64,000 nucleotides of DNA from Acanthosepion esculentum (GCA_964036315.1 OZ038487.1:49640659-49704658); one strand, 5' to 3'. Shown: positions 32,233 through 42,202, counted from the first letter of the stretch. A program made the numbers and translations. The notes: generated from the sequence alone by a model not told the origin.

Positions 32233-33030
32233 AGAAAATTCAGTATATATACAAAAATAAAAAGGGATGTATGGCAAAGATGTATCTTTTCAATGGATTT
32301 ATTTAACCTATACAGTGAGGCAATTCTAAGAGAATTGCAAATCCTTCCAGGATTCATTATTGGTGGCCACAATCTTAAAAACATGATATGCAGATGTCAT
32401 GTTGATAGCAGACACAGAAAGGAAGCTACAAGATCTCCTACAGAAGGTAGAGAAGGAAAGCAAGAAGAAAGGACTAAATATCAACTGCAAGAAGATAGAA
32501 AGCATGGTTGTTAGGAAAAGAAACAGCCCAACATGCAAATTACAAATTGGAGATAACAAAATGAAACATGAACAACAATTTAAATATCTGGGAGGTGTTT
32601 TTAACAGAGGACATAAAGGTGCTTTCCAAAAGCTAGGCAAAGTATTAAGAAATAGAAAATTGTCATTAAAAACAAAGTACAGATAACTGAATTTTTATGC
32701 TCATATACAAAGAAGTGACTTGACGCAACATAAATAGGCTTCTACAGAAGGATGCTGAGAATATCATAGACAAAATATGTGAGCAACAAGGAAGTTTTAG
32801 AGAAAATGAAAACAAAAAAGAAATCTTACACTTGAGATCAAAAAGACAGTTGAAATTTCTAGGATACATAATGAGGAAAGAGGGATTGCAGAATTTGATA
32901 CTCTCAGGAAGGATAGATAGCAAGAGGGACAGGAAAAACAACACATAAATTATCTAGCAAGACAAAATTTATTAAGTACAAGAAATTGTGTAGAGTCATG
33001 ATTGCCAATGTCCTGAAGGAACACTGCACA

Positions 33031-33300
33031 TATAAGTTTTCTCAAGTCCAGTTTACAGTAATGATGGGGTTTTCTTTCTAGCTTTGTGTTTAAAGTACCC
33101 TGGAATGTCAAAATGTTGATGATGCCATTATTTTCTCTTCAAGTTACATGTAGAATCATTTTTAATAGTTGCTGCTGTTGAAAGTCCTTAAGTAATATAT
33201 GTGTTATTTGGTTCAGATCTTTGTGTCCACAAGATTTGAAGGCCATCCCTCACCTAGAGTTACATACTTCATTTGCTCAAAGCTACTTTTGAACACCTGA
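33031..33300. repeat. Dispersed repeat shared with 20700-20990
   Basis: Begins within a few bases of the RTE coding end. See the matching blocks listed for 20700. Possibly RTE 3' UTR. Confidence 0.55.
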
Positions 33301-33477
33301 GAAAGCAGTTATATGCAGTTGATCCATATGATGGACTTTATCTGATGAGACTGTTTATGAACATTTTTGTAGATGGATGTTTTTATAGCAATTTGCAGTG
33401 TTAGGCAAAACCACCCCTAGCACAGCCTATTTTATGTGAACAAAGTGTGCATTAGGACGTTTCTTTTTTTATTAAAT
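33301..33477. other. Unassigned sequence
   Basis: Nothing recognisable. Confidence 0.35.
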
Positions 33478-33640
33478 CAATTCCCCTAAGCAAGGTGATA
33501 ATGCCTCTAAGAGACAATGGGATAATAGGTGTGAAAGAAAATGAAAAGACTTTAGAAGGAACTGGAAACACAATCCTAAACACAGAACAAGAGATAAACC
33601 TCTACTCCTGTTCAAAACATCGGGGAAGAGTGTAAACTGA
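33478..33640 (-). mobile_element. LINE-A-related 3' end, variant subfamily
   Basis: 'aattcccctaagcaaggtg' is a LINE-A-like 3' terminus on the minus strand. The adjoining 'ggaaacacaatcctaaacac' and 'ataaacctctactcctgttc' recur at 35880-36000 and, inverted, at 54590-54655. So there is a LINE-A-related subfamily with a different 3' UTR. Confidence 0.6.
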
Positions 33641-33892
33641 ATGATAAGCAAACATATTTACTCCTATTGAAAAGAAAAAAATAATTAGTAAATAAAATTT
33701 CAGAGTTCAGGCGAAGAAAAGAGTTGAAGCAAACTTTTTCCGTTACATTTTTTCCAAATGACCCATAAGAAGCTGACATGCTGTTAAATAAACAAACCAA
33801 TCAATTCAGTGACCAATTTCAACCTCTTTACTTTTATTGAAAATGAAATCATAAAAAGTAGATGATTTTCAAAACTAACAGATTTTTTTACC
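33641..33892. other. Unassigned sequence
   Basis: Nothing recognisable. Confidence 0.4.
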
Positions 33893-34180
33893 TTTTTTTT
33901 TTCAAATCATATCACCACAAGCAAGGTAGTAAAGCCACTAAGACAAGTGGTTATTGAGTGTGGAAGAACAAGAAAAAATGAGAAACATTAGGGTGCAAGG
34001 AGAATAGAAGTGTAATCAAGACAGTAGATAATGATTGACATTGCATTTAAATTTTTGAAGATCAAAGTTGGCTGCAAAGCATGAAACCAGAAGAGAGTTC
34101 TACAAATGACAAGTGTGAGAAAAACTGTCAGCATAGAACGCATGGTTAGAGAAATTATATTTGTTGCCACAAGAGCAGTA
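33893..34180 (-). mobile_element. LINE-A 3' fragment
   Basis: Starts with the inverted 3' end 'caccacaagcaaggtagtaa'. Upstream on the minus strand are 'aatgcaatgtcaatcatt' (NAMSI) and 'tcatttgtagaactctctt' (LW.SL position). Confidence 0.7.
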
Positions 34181-34839
34181 ACATGTTTTTATTTGTTTGA
34201 TGGAACATAGCTTGAATTCAACATTCTGGTAGGAAAAAAAAGGTGGTAAATGTGTTACTAATTCAAGTTTTAACTCTAAAAATAATTATTATAACAGTCT
34301 TAAGTAGAAACAATTGCATTAAAAATGGTGACAGCAGGGTTTGCCTCTCATCTTTCAATGACTTCAAATTTTTCCAGACCAATATTATTTGTTTTCAGTA
34401 GTCATTCATCACAATAATAACATGCTATTCCCATTCAGAATTTGAAGCAATTAGATGTTTTGCATTCAAAATAAAGGTAAAACAAAAAAAATATGAACTC
34501 TCTTCATTTTTTTCTAATTCATTTACTTTTTATTCATCTAACATTTAAAGTATGTTGATTCTTGATTCAATAGCCGAGAATCTCTGTTCTAGTTACTGAC
34601 CCTCCAAGACAGACCTTCTTAAGTGAAAAAGACTTCATTCAAATCAAAATGAAGAAATTTGGAATGAGAAAGAAGGAAAATAGAAGAGATAAATAGAATG
34701 ATTGAAAAAAAAGTAAAAGAAAAGAATGGAGACAACTAAATCATATTCACGAAGGTTTGATGAAAAATTTAGTTGGGGAAAGAAAATCATCATTTGTCAA
34801 ACAAGGATTTGTAGTTGTTTTTCAGGAGGAATTGATGTG
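34181..34839. other. Unassigned AT-rich sequence
   Basis: Nothing recognisable. Confidence 0.4.
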
Positions 34840-35110
34840 ATTGTGGGAGTGGGTGTCGCCTTTTGTCCAGGCAGAACATAAATCCCTCATAACCTGAGAT
34901 TTTCTTCAAATCAACCACCCACCAGACATTCTCGCTTCTCCTCTTGATTCTTGGTCATCCACTCACCTCTGTTATACACACTTCAGCATGTCCGGCTGTC
35001 AGCTTCAACCACACTGATTGTCAGTCTGGTTTTTAAGCGGGATTTTTATCACCTTCACACTACTTGTGGGGATTGTCCCGGCTGACATCAGTGCTACTTA
35101 AATGATACCC
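34840..35110. other. Compositionally distinct segment, possible old repeat or exon relic
   Basis: Clearly less AT-rich than its flanks. On the minus strand it has a splice-donor-like 'cagaggtgagtgg' at about 34964-34976 and 'atgtcagccgggacaatcc' at about 35073-35091. No frame stays open for more than about 30 codons and I do not recognise the product. Confidence 0.35.
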
Positions 35111-35825
35111 AAAGTTAAAATTAAATAAAATAAAATAAAATGGAAGGAAGCAAAAGAAAGGGAATGGAAAGTGATGGAAAAGTAAATACAAAAACAAAGA
35201 AATTATAAAAAAAAATATGTAAAAAGAAAAGGAAAATAATTGACTAAAATAAAGAAAAGACAATTAACTGAGAATTTTTAGTTACAATTAACTAATATTT
35301 TCTATTTTATTTTAGTATAATTTAAATTTTTTTATTTTAGATTTTTAAAACCAATTCACTGAAATTTATTTCTTATATTTACTAAGAGTTTTATGAGACT
35401 ATTTTATGCTTTGTGATCACTAATTTCTGAACATACTGATTGACGTATTAATGAACAGAACTAACAGAATGAAATCCAATTCAATTTGGGATTGTTTATT
35501 ATCATTTTGTTATAATACTTGAAATGGTATGGAGATGTCATAAGAGCCAGCAATCTTTCTACTGCCATTATCTCACAAGGTACCATCTTAAGCAACAGAA
35601 GATGCAGAAAGGAGCAAAGTGGGTTAACAACATCACTGAGTGAACTGGAAGATCATTCATACAGATCGAGATATTAGCATGCAATGAAACATATGGGGGG
35701 GTGCTAGTCAGGTGCTGAACCATGCAATGATCCTATGACCACACTCAGTGATGGAGTGATTGTTCTTTTTTATGGTTTATCAACCCATTGTAGGTGATAT
35801 GAAGCCAAAATATATTTTCAATTTT
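35111..35825. other. Unassigned AT-rich sequence
   Basis: Contains an (AAAAT)n run at about 35124-35141. A short block at 35775-35805 ('tatggtttatcaaccc') is reminiscent of the 111-bp unit at 31.4 kb, but the match is too short to call. Confidence 0.4.
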
Positions 35826-36010
35826 TTTTAAATCAATTCACCCCAAGCAAGGTGATAATGACACGAAAACACAATGGTCTACTGGAAGTGAAACAGAATG
35901 GAAAATACTTCAGAAAGAAATGGAAACCCAATCCTAAACAAGAAACAAAGGATAAACATCTACTCCTGTTCAAAAGATGAGAGAAGAGTGTGAACTGGAC
36001 ACTAAGCAAA
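35826..36010 (-). mobile_element. LINE-A-related 3' end, variant subfamily
   Basis: 'caattcaccccaagcaaggt', 'ggaaacccaatcctaaacaa' and 'taaacatctactcctgttca' match 33478-33640 closely. Confidence 0.65.
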
Positions 36011-36114
36011 ACTTTCTACTTCTATTATAATTAATTACTCCTATTATTATTATTATTAAGAATTTTTTGTGAGTGAATATTGCATTAACAATTTCTTTTA
36101 AATTAATAATGATT

Positions 36115-36215
36115 TTTCAGATAGAAGTCCTACTCTTTAATCCATAGCTGGGGAGAGGAGAAGGATTCATACCTTTCCTAAGGATATTTGCACATAAGTG
36201 AATATAACAATCCTG
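36115..36215 (-). repeat. SINE-A middle fragment, minus orientation
   Basis: 'ccatagctggggagaggaga', 'ggattcatacctttcctaag' and 'gcacataagtgaatat' are the inverse of the SINE-A body. Confidence 0.7.
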
Positions 36216-36469
36216 ACAAGAATTCTTGGTGATGGAACTGAAGATAAGGATATAAAACTCCTTGTGATAGACATAAATCCACTTTTCTATGGGCATGATT
36301 CCATTGCCAGATATCATAGCCAAGAATTTTGTCACTGGCATGTTATGTTGAGTGACAGAGAAACAAGTTTTTTTTTAATGCCATAACCCTTCAGTATGTA
36401 GGCGATTATGTCTACTCACATTGCTTTTCTTTATTAACTATAAAGTGCCATCTTGGAAAAGAAAGAGTG

Positions 36470-36560
36470 GTTTCTTGATACCTTCTCCATGGTTTTGGAT
36501 TCAGAATTTTTGTTTTCTTAAACTGGATGCCAGCCAAGGATAGAGAAGCCAGCCTTTAAG
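36470..36560 (-). repeat. SINE-A 3' part, minus orientation
   Basis: 'ccatggttttggattcagaa' and 'aaactggatgccagccaagg' match the type-1 3' end of the copies at 3.1 and 5.6 kb. Confidence 0.6.
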
Positions 36561-36734
36561 TTAAAAGCAGAGAAAAGTCAAAATGTATTTGACTTTCTGC
36601 TTTATACACTAATTTTAAAACAATGTCACTGTATATTTCCCAACGAGTGGTCTTTGTCAAATTTGATAATAAAGAAAGTTTTTCTTTTTTATACTATTAC
36701 CCAAGTAAGTAAATCTCCAAACACATACTCAGCT

Positions 36735-36930
36735 ATTCCTTTCTTAAAGGTCATAAGACATTTGTGCCAAGATGAGACAGAGTGCAGAAATCAAGTTCAT
36801 GCCTTTCCTAAAACACATTAGTACAAAGTTAATATTAGGAGTCTGAGCTGGAATGTGAACATTGTTGACCAATTCTAATTTTTGTGCTGCTAACCATTGT
36901 GTCAACTTGTAACCTGAACTGTAAGTATTG
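36735..36930 (-). repeat. SINE-A copy, minus orientation
   Basis: 'aagttcatgcctttcct' and 'cacattagtacaaagttaat' match the body, followed by a head with a degraded B box at about 36845-36865. Confidence 0.55.
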
Positions 36931-37014
36931 GGTGTACCACAAGTCATCTGGGTATTAGATTTTTTATACTTTTCCACCTACTAGAACTAAGGAAAAAAAC
37001 AACTGAATTAAGAA

Positions 37015-37385
37015 CCAAAATCATGGAATTTTATTTCTTTGAAAATGAAAATGGCAATGCAGTAATAATCACTCATAAGTGTTATCGGTTCATGATTCAG
37101 ATCATTTGCATCCAGCAGTGCAGAACATGAGATTTGGTTTTAACAAGATGGCGTCACTGCACACATGGCCTGACCAATGATGGAACTTCTAAGGCAAATT
37201 TTGTTCACCAAATAATTTTAAGAAATTCTGAAATCTCATGGCCACCATGTTCCCCTGATCTAACACCACCTGAATATTTTTTTGGGAGAGATACCTTAAG
37301 GTACATGTATACATCAATAAAACCACAGATAATTCAGCATCTTAAGGATAGCATCAGTTCAAAAATTTGATGGCTGCTGTCATAG
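37015..37385 (+). pseudogene. mariner-like DDE transposase, C-terminal fragment
   Basis: Reading frames give EFYFFENENGNAV (about 37030), an LTRWRHCTHGL stretch equivalent to FQQDGAT.HTA (second catalytic Asp region, near 37140) and SWPPCSPDLTPPEYFFG (37235-37285), with IIQHLKDSI near the end. The order matches the GPYFFED, QQDGA, WPPRSPDLTP pattern of a large animal mariner-like lineage. It has frameshifts and lacks an N-terminus. Confidence 0.82.
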
Positions 37386-37568
37386 TTTATAACCACTGTT
37401 AATGTTACCAAAAGAGTGAATCTATCAAAAATGGAGGATATTGATGTTGTATAATTTGTATAATAGTTAAAGTCTGTGAATGAATGTGATCAAGCAAGCT
37501 CCTGTTATATATGTATGTTGCATAATTTTTTTTTTGTTTTTCGATATCTATATACTGGATAAAAGAGG
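37386..37568. other. Unassigned sequence
   Basis: Nothing recognisable. Confidence 0.35.
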
Positions 37569-37652
37569 AAATTTGCTCAGGGCTACAAAGGACAGGAAGT
37601 TGTGGTGAGCTATGATCACCCACATCCTGAAGGGACATGGCACCTAGAAGAT
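37569..37652 (+). mobile_element. RTE-type LINE, last 80 bp of coding region
   Basis: 'agggctacaaaggacagga' (RATKDR), then 'ttgtggtgagctatgatcac' (LW.AMIT) and 'catcctgaagggacatggca' (ILKGHGT) followed by a stop. This is the C-terminal end of the RTE protein. Confidence 0.75.
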
Positions 37653-38672
37653 GTACAGGAAGATTTGGCATAAACACCTGTACATTTACAATTGCAATAG
37701 GATATCCTAATAGCTTATACTTTTCATTGTGTTAAAAGAACTCAAAGGCAATATTCATATCAAAATGTAACATCAGCTGCAAAAACAAAAACCATCACAA
37801 AAATGGCATGATAAAAATAAACATATATGAACTTGAAAAAAGACACCAGAAAACATTGAAAAAAAAAAAAAAATACTAAAAAAATGTTTAAAATATACTA
37901 AGAAAAATAAAAATAAATAGAAAGCATTTTAAAGAAAAGTAAGCATATTGTAAGATTATATGCAGGAGATGAAACCATTTCTCCCCCTAATCTTCGCCAT
38001 CTTGTTTTTTTGCCAAGGGCAAAGAAAAATTATAGAATGACAAGATAAAAATGAAATAAAATAGTAAAAATGAACAAAAAATCCTAACAGCGCTAAAATA
38101 TTGATAATAATTCCAAAACACTTTCTCTCTTCCCTACAACACCTCCCCTTCCATTTGTTGCTAAAAATTTGTAAATGTGAATAATAGATACTGGTAAAGA
38201 GTTTAAGGCCTCATTTTGAGTGAATCATATAACTCTTATTTTCAATAACATCCTCTTCCCTTATTAATAACACACACACACACACACAGGGATATAAGAC
38301 ATTGTCATTCTGTAAGAAAAAAAACTAACTATGAAAGAAATAGAAAAAAAAAAATGAATTGTTGATTAAGAATTTCTTAAATTTTTCCTTTATTCCATTT
38401 TATTTTACAGAATGTTTCCTTTCTGAACACTGACACCATTTGCTGAGACACACACTGCAGTCAAGTTTATAAATCTGGTCTTAATGCTTCTAGATTTGGC
38501 AAATATCACAGAACATTGGCAGCTTCTCTTTAATCTTCTATTGGTAATCACAGCCAGAATGGAATCTTAAATCTGTCATTTTCTTTATCAAAATGCATAA
38601 AAAGAGCGATTTATCTTAATAAATCTAGATTTATTTTTAAGATATTGTTTGCATACTTTTGAAAAAGAGCAT
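37653..38672. other. Unassigned A-rich sequence with (CA)n at 38271-38288
   Basis: A run at 37858-37873 and short CA repeats; no gene seen. Confidence 0.4.
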
Positions 38673-38693
38673 GTATATATATATATATATATA
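38673..38693. repeat. (TA)n microsatellite
   Basis: About 21 bp of TA immediately before SINE-D. Confidence 0.9.
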
Positions 38694-38898
38694 TTGTGTG
38701 TTTATCTAAATCTAAAAATAAACACGCTAAAATTCACCTTCATCTCTGTCGTGAGCCGACGGCTTAGTGGTAGAAGTTCCGACTGATTCAGTCGGGTTTC
38801 GATCCTAGCTAGAAGCAACCAGACGTCTAGCCACACTGATTAGCTGTGGAACAGCGAAACAGTCTGTCTGTGGATGACAAAAATATATATATATATAA
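38694..38898 (+). repeat. SINE-D copy 1, with TA tail
   Basis: Shares its full length with 51900-52116. It has a leader with the hairpin 'gtgtttat'/'ataaacac', then a tRNA-like module 'ggcttagtggtagaag' (A box) and 'gggtttcgatcc' (B box). Between the boxes lies a perfect stem, CCGACTGA/TCAGTCGG. It ends 'ctgtggatgacaaa' plus a TA tail. Both promoter boxes are well preserved, suggesting relative youth. Confidence 0.85.
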
Positions 38899-39206
38899 AA
38901 TCACTCCATGCATGGCAGTAAAGCCACCAGGACACAAAGTTGCGGAAGAATTAGGAACAGAAACATTAATAATGAGCGGGAAGAGGAAAGAGTAATCAAG
39001 AGGAGAGGAGATAGCGATTGACATTGCATTAAAATTTTGGGAGGTAAAGGAAGGCTGGAAAGCATGGATACAGAAGGGAGTTTTACAAGCGAGAAGTGTG
39101 AGGAAACAAACTGTTAGCATAGAATTTATAGCTCCATCTAGCCAGCTCAACTGTAAATTGATGAGATCTTGACACCAGTCTAGTACTGCATTTTAAAAAA
39201 AATTAG
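38899..39206 (-). mobile_element. LINE-A, 3' part
   Basis: Minus-strand frame includes NSMLTVCFLTLLACKTPFCI and FNAMSIAIS, matching other LINE-A copies. Its 3' end abuts the TA tail of SINE-D. The copy continues at 39640 beyond an insertion. Confidence 0.75.
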
Positions 39207-39223
39207 GTAACATAGAGAAGAGC
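39207..39223. repeat. Target-site duplication, left copy
   Basis: 'gtaacatagagaagagc', identical to 39623-39639. Confidence 0.9.
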
Positions 39224-39622
39224 GATATTTATTCTGCATAACTTACAGAAATGTGGCACAAGGCCGAAGGGGGGATTGGGGAAAAAGGACGGTCTTCTTC
39301 TGTCTTAACTATAACTTAGCTAGCCGCAAACACTGACCCAATCGTACGAACAATATTCCTTACACCAAAACACCACATTCATACTTACCGTTCTTACTAC
39401 AGCTACCATAATACCTCACTGTCTCTATGAAAATATTAACTAGTCCCCATATTTACAATTCAATGTCTGTGGGGGGAGGGGAATAAAATAACAATTCTAA
39501 AAAATTAACCAAAATGAGTATTTACAAAATGAATACAAAATATTTACAAGAAACTAAAGAAAAATAATATTAATAATAAAACCCCCCACAATCACTAAAT
39601 GTGGCAGAAATACCAGTTCACA
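39224..39622 (-). mobile_element. 399-bp retroposon-like insertion of unknown family
   Basis: Flanked by a perfect 17-bp direct repeat inside LINE-A, a length typical of LINE-mediated insertion. In minus orientation it begins 'tgtgaactggtatttctgcc', contains a donor-like 'gaacggtaagtatg' and ends 'atgcagaataaatatc', an AATAAA signal close to the 3' end but no poly(A). No open frame and no partner in the window. It could be a processed transcript fragment or an undescribed SINE. Confidence 0.65.
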
Positions 39623-39639
39623 GTAACATAGAGAAGAGC
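39623..39639. repeat. Target-site duplication, right copy
   Basis: Second copy of the 17-bp repeat; LINE-A sequence resumes after it. Confidence 0.9.
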
Positions 39640-39760
39640 TCATTCAAACAATTATCATGAAAGTATTAATAGAACAGGTACAGAGAGGCAACCTTATGGC
39701 AGTGGGAAGTGACTGAAGCTGAGGTACCAGATCAGGATTTATTTTTAATTTGTTTTATTG
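39640..39760 (-). mobile_element. LINE-A, 5' continuation
   Basis: The complement of 'acagagaggcaacctta' and 'gtaccagatcaggatt' gives the DPDL...LQSL and VASLC-like positions of LINE-A. It joins logically to 39206 once the insertion is removed. Confidence 0.7.
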
Positions 39761-39819
39761 GATTTCATAGAGAATGGTGGAATAAAAGGATAGCAGATAA
39801 AGTTCAGGAATTGAAGTTT
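39761..39819. other. Junction of LINE-A and SINE-A
   Basis: Short stretch that may belong to the start of either element. Confidence 0.4.
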
Positions 39820-39975
39820 CAAGTTCATCACATTCATTTATGTGCTAACAACCCTTGGGAAAGGCATGAATCCATCTCTTCTCCCCCCAGCCATGGGTAA
39901 TTAGAAGGACAGACTGGGTCTTAAGGTAACAGGTCTAGGAGAAGAACAACTCTTAATTCAAAAGCTGTGTGCCTA
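39820..39975 (+). repeat. SINE-A copy with type-1 3' end
   Basis: 'cattcatttatgtgctaaca', 'gggaaaggcatgaatcc', 'ccagccatgggtaatta' and 'gagaagaacaactcttaatt'. Confidence 0.75.
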
Positions 39976-40139
39976 GTGTATGAATTGAGGGTGACCCACA
40001 CCATATTCAGTGGTCTTCAGTTATCGGTCAAGAACTTGGAGGGGATATGTATGCTGAAAGCCCGCTGAAAGGATCATGAAGAAGAATCATCCATTAAACA
40101 TAGCACGTGGAACTAGAATAGTCTACCCCAGTGAGCAAA
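39976..40139. other. Unassigned sequence
   Basis: Nothing recognisable. Confidence 0.35.
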
Positions 40140-40265
40140 ATAAAGGGTTCAGTTCGACATTCCAACCACCTGAAGAAGGCCGGAGTGTATAACGGCTGAA
40201 ACGTAATAAATATGGCAACAAAGATGAGGACTATAGTCCAAATAATGTAAATAGTGTACATAATA
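40140..40265 (+). mobile_element. Penelope-like 3' segment with hammerhead-like motif
   Basis: 'cctgaagaaggccggagtg' and 'aacggctgaaacgtaa' (40169-40207), then 'atatggcaacaaagat' and 'aatgtaaatagtgtaca', match 23815-23920. The stem GGCCG/CGGCT is maintained by compensating differences relative to GGCC/GGTC at 23.8 kb. Confidence 0.55.
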
Positions 40266-41261
40266 CCTCATCTCAGAAATAGAGACATATACAGAAGAAT
40301 CAAAGTTTGCTTCTTCAGCCCTCAGGTCTCCCCCTGCCCCCAGTGAGTGAAATGCTTGAGTGACTGATGATGATGATGACGATATTTATAAAAAAAAAAA
40401 AAAAAAAAGACGAATTCTTGTTTGTCTTGCACATAATCCTAAATGATGGGAACTGAGGATAGGAAGACTGTGTTGCTCCAATCTCCCAAATGGGAAGAAC
40501 TGGCATCTAAAATTTCAATTATTGTCTGGGCTTGAACACTGCCCTCTGGCATCAGTGGGAAATATGTTACTATCTCAGCAACAAAGCAATTAAGGAGAAA
40601 TGCAGTTTGATTGTATTGCATCAGTCTTTCAAGTGGGGGGGGGCCTGGCTGATCTCACTTCGATATTTACTATACTTTGTTTTGTAGGGGCAGAAAAACA
40701 AAAAGAAGAAAATACATGTAGGAAGATTGTGGTGTGCCAATTTTCAAAGTAGGGGAGTGGTTGCTTTTAAAGAATGTTATATAGCAATAAAGTGTCGCTG
40801 CCGACACTTAAGTTTGAACATAGATCGCCATTTCTATTCTATCCTCTATTACTGTAGGGACCGCTATTCTCTACACTATTAACTATACTATTTCTCTATA
40901 TGAATTACTATTCAAGCAAGTATTATTGAGCAAGTGCTATTAGTGCAAGTGATATTCAAAGGTGTCTGGCACCAGTATCGTTCAACAGTGTATTATAGTT
41001 GTACCTGCAATTACAAAGTCTCTACTACAATGAGCATTATGAAAGTGACAATGAGTATTCATTGACGTCACAAAAAAGAATAAAATCCTGCCTCTCTGAT
41101 GCATGTGGAAAATATACATCTCAGCTTTGTTGAATGCTCTTTACTTATTTCATCTCTTCTATTTTTATCACATTCTTCCAAAAGCCTCTTTAATACATTT
41201 TCTTTTCTCATTTTGTTTATTTTGAATTCATTTTCTTCATCAACCATTTCTTATCTTTCTC
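40266..41261. other. Unassigned sequence
   Basis: Contains (GAT)n near 40363-40382, an A run at 40389-40408, a G run near 40637, and 'tgtcgctgccgaca', a small palindrome at 40794-40807. 40840-41040 is rich in short 'ctatt'-like motifs. The minus frame 40439-40621 has no recognised domain. Confidence 0.4.
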
Positions 41262-41600
41262 TCCAATGTCTATGACTTTTATGTGCTCTGTTCCTTGAAA
41301 ACATGATATCATGGCTCTCCACAACTTCTTTTTCCTTGTAGCTCTAAGCAATGTTAGATTTTTTAGCATTTCTCCTTGCTCTGCTATCCTTTCACACAAA
41401 CTCATTTCAAAGGTTACTTGATATTTTCCTCTGCCACTCCTGCTTACAATATGTCCTGTGAGTATCAAATTTTACAAGCATTCTTTCCTCATTATTGTCC
41501 AAGAAATTCCAACCATCTCTCTTTCATACAATGTTTTTTGAGAGTGTACCCTGCCATTCTGACTACATCAAGGACCAGGTATGCAGCTTAGATTTAAATT
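41262..41600 (-). mobile_element. RTE-type LINE, C-terminal fragment
   Basis: Minus-strand frame gives LTGHIVSRSGRGKYQVTFEM, SLCERIAEQGEMLKNL and LLRATRKKKLWRAMIS, the usual C-terminal order of this RTE family, open for over 60 codons (to about 41450). Beyond it the order continues frame-broken. Confidence 0.85.
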
Positions 41601-41714
41601 GCATTCAATTAAATTGAACTGTATTGTGTATATGTAGATAAATCACGCAATACAAGAGCCCTTCAAATGAGGTTGCTGTATTGATTAAGATGAGGAAATA
41701 AGTGAAGATTATGA

Positions 41715-41902
41715 GGATATCTATGATAGGTAATGGTTGACTCTAGACTTCAAGAGGCTAAGATTGTAGTGTTTAAGGAAGCATCCTCCTGGCAGCCTGT
41801 ACCATAAACTAGTGGCTCTTGGGAAGAAGCTGCCTGAATGGAACTTTATTCTTATCAATGGAATAGGAAGGAAATGAAAATGATTCAAGCTTATGTATTT
41901 GG
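41715..41902 (-). mobile_element. LINE-B, 3' part
   Basis: Minus-strand translation ends SGSFFPRATSLWYRLPGG and then LSLLKSRVNHYLS before a stop (41718-41720 region), the standard C-terminus of a CR1/Jockey-like LINE. This is the best LINE-B copy and defines the family. It continues after the MITE at 42203. Confidence 0.8.
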
Positions 41903-42202
41903 CATGGGTAGCCAAACTGTAGCACATGAGCCACATTTCACCTTTAATCTTCAGCTCATGGAATATGTTCACTGAGCTACTATTTTCATCACAGTTAATA
42001 TAAAAGGTAAATAAGAAGCATTTCAAGGTTTATAATTATTTACTGAGTATGAATTGAAACTCCATTGGATTAAAATGTAAGTTTAATGTTAAAGTGTATG
42101 TAACAAAAATGTATGTGTAAACTTTGTTCACGTCTTTTGTTTCTCAAGCATCTGAACTTTATTGCATGTGGCTCTAATATTAAGCAATTTTGGTTACCCC
42201 TT
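41903..42202. mobile_element. hAT-like MITE
   Basis: The left end 'gggtagccaaactgtagcac' and the inverted right end 'ggggtaaccaaaattgctta' are imperfect terminal inverted repeats, each followed by 'gagccaca'. GGGGT.G.CAA and GAGCCACATG are typical of hAT ends. It interrupts LINE-B, with 'tgtat' on both sides as a partial trace of a target duplication. No coding capacity. Confidence 0.6.

Larger units (their letters stand above)
31036..33030 (+). pseudogene. RTE-type LINE reverse transcriptase, split by an insertion
   Basis: Reading in order over several frames: RT fingers (SLMSHTTKHLMNR, EQCEFVKDTETRK at 31090-31200), motif A region with YLCFIDCAKAFDKVHY (about 31262-31310), then HWQQTTCIWR up to 31408. 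The 813-bp insertion interrupts. After it come KIKRDV, SMDLFNLYSEAILREL (about 32300), the motif C equivalent at 32387-32398, which reads YADV instead of YADD, LIADTERKLQDLLQK and FKYLGGVFN. The frame-broken C-terminus follows (YRRMLRIS, KLCRVMIANVLK) to about 33030. The architecture matches BovB/RTE-clade LINEs. The motif C change, frameshifts and insertion show it is inactive. Confidence 0.88.

Noticed and set aside
38755..38815. Possible functional tRNA gene (GGCTTAGTGGT...GGTTTCGATCC)
   Set aside because: No acceptor stem pairing, and the unit repeats with leader and tail at 51.9 kb; it is SINE-D.
40794..40807. Palindrome 'tgtcgctgccgaca' as an operator or transposon end
   Set aside because: Single 14-bp occurrence with no partner or flanking duplication.
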